Positions 62,935-64,000 of a stretch of 64,000 nucleotides of DNA are shown here, piece by piece. The translations under genes were made by a program, and so were the position numbers. Source of the DNA: Bradyrhizobium sp. CB82 (GTDB taxonomy: Bacteria; Pseudomonadota; Alphaproteobacteria; Rhizobiales; Xanthobacteraceae); assembly GCF_029714405.1 (NCBI RefSeq), contig NZ_CP121650.1, forward strand, positions 3,167,001 through 3,231,000, given 5' to 3'. A model generated the notes under the pieces. It was given only the letters and a program-made list of their open reading frames with translations. It was not told the origin of the DNA and did not search any database. Each line of letters starts with the position of its first letter. Position 1 is the stretch's first letter.

Positions 62935-63798
62935 ATGCCCGACCATCAATATGTTCTGACGCTCTCCTGTCCGGATCGCCCGGGCATCGTCTCGGCGGTG
63001 TCGACCTTCCTCGCCCATAACGGACAGAACATCCTCGACGCCCAGCAGTTCGACGATATCGAGACCAAGAAGTTCTTCATGCGGGTGGTGTTCACGGCCG
63101 CCGATCTCGCCGTCGAGCTGTCGGCCTTGCAGACCGGTTTCGCCGCGATCGCGGAGCGCTTCGGCATGGAGTGGCAGATGCGCGACCGCGCGGTGCATCG
63201 CCGCGCGATGCTGCTGGTGTCGAAGTCCGACCACTGCCTGGTCGATATCCTCTATCGCTGGCGCACCGGCGAGTTACCGATGATCCTGACCGCGATCGTC
63301 TCCAACCATCCGCGCGAGGCCTATTCCGGGCTCGATTTCGGCGAGATCCCGTTCCATCATCTACCTATCACCAGGGAAACCAAGCGCGAGCAGGAGGCGC
63401 AGATCCTCGATCTCGTCGCCAAGACGAAGACCGATCTCGTGGTGCTCGCGCGCTACATGCAAATCCTGTCGGACGATCTTTCCGCAAAGCTGTCGGGGCG
63501 CTGCATCAACATTCACCACTCATTCCTGCCGGGCTTCAAGGGCGCAAAGCCCTATCACCAGGCCCATGAGCGCGGGGTCAAGCTGATCGGCGCGACCGCG
63601 CACTACGTGACGCACGATCTCGACGAGGGCCCGATCATCGACCAGGACGTCGAGCGCATCAGCCATCGCGACATGCCCGGCGATCTCGTCCGCAAGGGCC
63701 GCGACATCGAGCGGCGCGTGCTCGCGCGGGCGATCCGCTACCACCTGGACGACCGCGTCATTCTCAACGGCCGTAAGACCGTGGTGTTCATGGATTAG
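62935..63798 (+). CDS. purU: Formyltetrahydrofolate deformylase PurU
   Basis: A 287-residue enzyme that hydrolyses 10-formyl-tetrahydrofolate to formate and THF. Residues 1-80 form an ACT domain ([21 protein letters not shown]). The formyltransferase-like domain contains [11 protein letters not shown], then [19 protein letters not shown] with the catalytic N and H, and [18 protein letters not shown] with the catalytic D. The start [11 protein letters not shown] was chosen over 42 upstream codons. It helps balance one-carbon units. It is divergent from the hemD-like gene. Confidence 0.93.
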   Translation: MPDHQYVLTLSCPDRPGIVSAVSTFLAHNGQNILDAQQFDDIETKKFFMRVVFTAADLAVELSALQTGFAAIAERFGMEWQMRDRAVHRRAMLLVSKSDHCLVDILYRWRTGELPMILTAIVSNHPREAYSGLDFGEIPFHHLPITRETKREQEAQILDLVAKTKTDLVVLARYMQILSDDLSAKLSGRCINIHHSFLPGFKGAKPYHQAHERGVKLIGATAHYVTHDLDEGPIIDQDVERISHRDMPGDLVRKGRDIERRVLARAIRYHLDDRVILNGRKTVVFMD

Positions 63799-63825
63799 TA
63801 AGTGGAGGAGTGGCGAGTCGCCATC

Positions 63826-64000
63826 CTAATGCACGGCGTCGCCGGAGGTGGCGCCCGTGGCGCCCTTCTGCGCCTGCTCTTCCTTTTCGCGGTCCGCGGC
63901 CGGCATCATCCGCTTGCGTTCGCGCTCCTTCATCCAGGCGTCGTATTGCGGCGTGCCGGGGCGTGGAGGGGCGTCGGCCGGCAGGCCGCCGGCCCAGTGC
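63826..64000 (-). CDS. C-terminal end of a hydrophilic hypothetical protein (cut by window edge)
   Basis: Reading the minus strand, an open frame of 57 codons ends at a TAG at 63826. It gives PADAPPRPGTPQYDAWMKE and an alanine- and glutamate-rich charged tail (ADREKEEQAQKG). Third positions are strongly G/C, as in the neighbours, which supports coding. I recognise no family. The start lies outside the window. It faces purU convergently. Confidence 0.55.
   Translation of the reverse strand, partial: HWAGGLPADAPPRPGTPQYDAWMKERERKRMMPAADREKEEQAQKGATGATSGDAVH

Overview
The window looks like a chromosomal segment of a high-GC alphaproteobacterium, most likely Bradyrhizobium or a close relative. 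The reasons are the strong G/C third-position bias, several short interspersed palindromic elements of types I know from bradyrhizobial genomes, and a branched-chain amino-acid-type (Liv) ABC operon with an embedded acyl-CoA synthetase. No tRNA, rRNA, CRISPR array, phage or transposase gene was seen.

About 1-43,900 is a large surface-polysaccharide locus, mostly transcribed from the minus strand. Bases 1-5,785 hold a methyltransferase (cut by the window edge), a DegT-type aminotransferase, a cupin protein, a glycosyltransferase, a polytopic membrane protein and a UDP-glucuronate decarboxylase. Bases 5,951-12,064 hold a GT2 glycosyltransferase, two capsule-type proteins, a PhyH-type dioxygenase and a Wzx-type flippase. 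Bases 12,078-20,824 encode what appears to be a complete CMP-legionaminic-acid pathway. Read in transcription order it is LegB, LegC, LegG, LegI, a CBS-fused sugar-phosphate nucleotidyltransferase (PtmE type), a Gfo/Idh oxidoreductase, LegF and a PtmA-like SDR. A NeuD/PglD-type acyltransferase (LegH candidate) lies inverted between LegI and PtmE. Bases 20,980-29,050 hold a heptose-type nucleotidyltransferase/phosphatase fusion, a second polymerase-like membrane protein, a Wzz-like protein, two GT-C-like membrane proteins and a GtrB-like glycosyltransferase. Bases 29,279-33,326 are a plus-strand module (RfbF, RfbG, a C-methyltransferase, an oxidoreductase) for a CDP-linked, probably branched, deoxysugar. 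Two more GT-C-like proteins follow.

Bases 36,645-43,860 are the most unusual part. This is a tightly overlapping seven-gene operon: a CBS-GHMP sugar kinase fusion, a NeuB synthase fused to a second TIM-barrel domain, a NeuA-type cytidylyltransferase, three SDRs (one PtmA-like) and a free-standing TIM-barrel isomerase. It looks like a second nonulosonate-like pathway, distinct from the legionaminate one, whose product I cannot name.

Bases 43,900-54,900 hold two small coupled ORFs, a PaaK-like adenylate-forming protein, an AGE-family epimerase and the operon livG - acyl-CoA synthetase - livH - livM - livK - livF. The operon is interrupted by two MITE-like hairpin elements. A Crp/Fnr regulator is divergent from livG and may control it. 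Bases 55,600-64,000 hold an MFS transporter, a 1,103-residue zinc-ribbon/adenylate-cyclase/ATPase protein, a tandem pair of redoxin-like genes, a uroporphyrinogen-III synthase-like protein, PurU and the end of one more ORF.

Long antisense ORFs are abundant because of the GC content and have been left out. All functional calls come from motifs and gene order read by eye. No database search was run.
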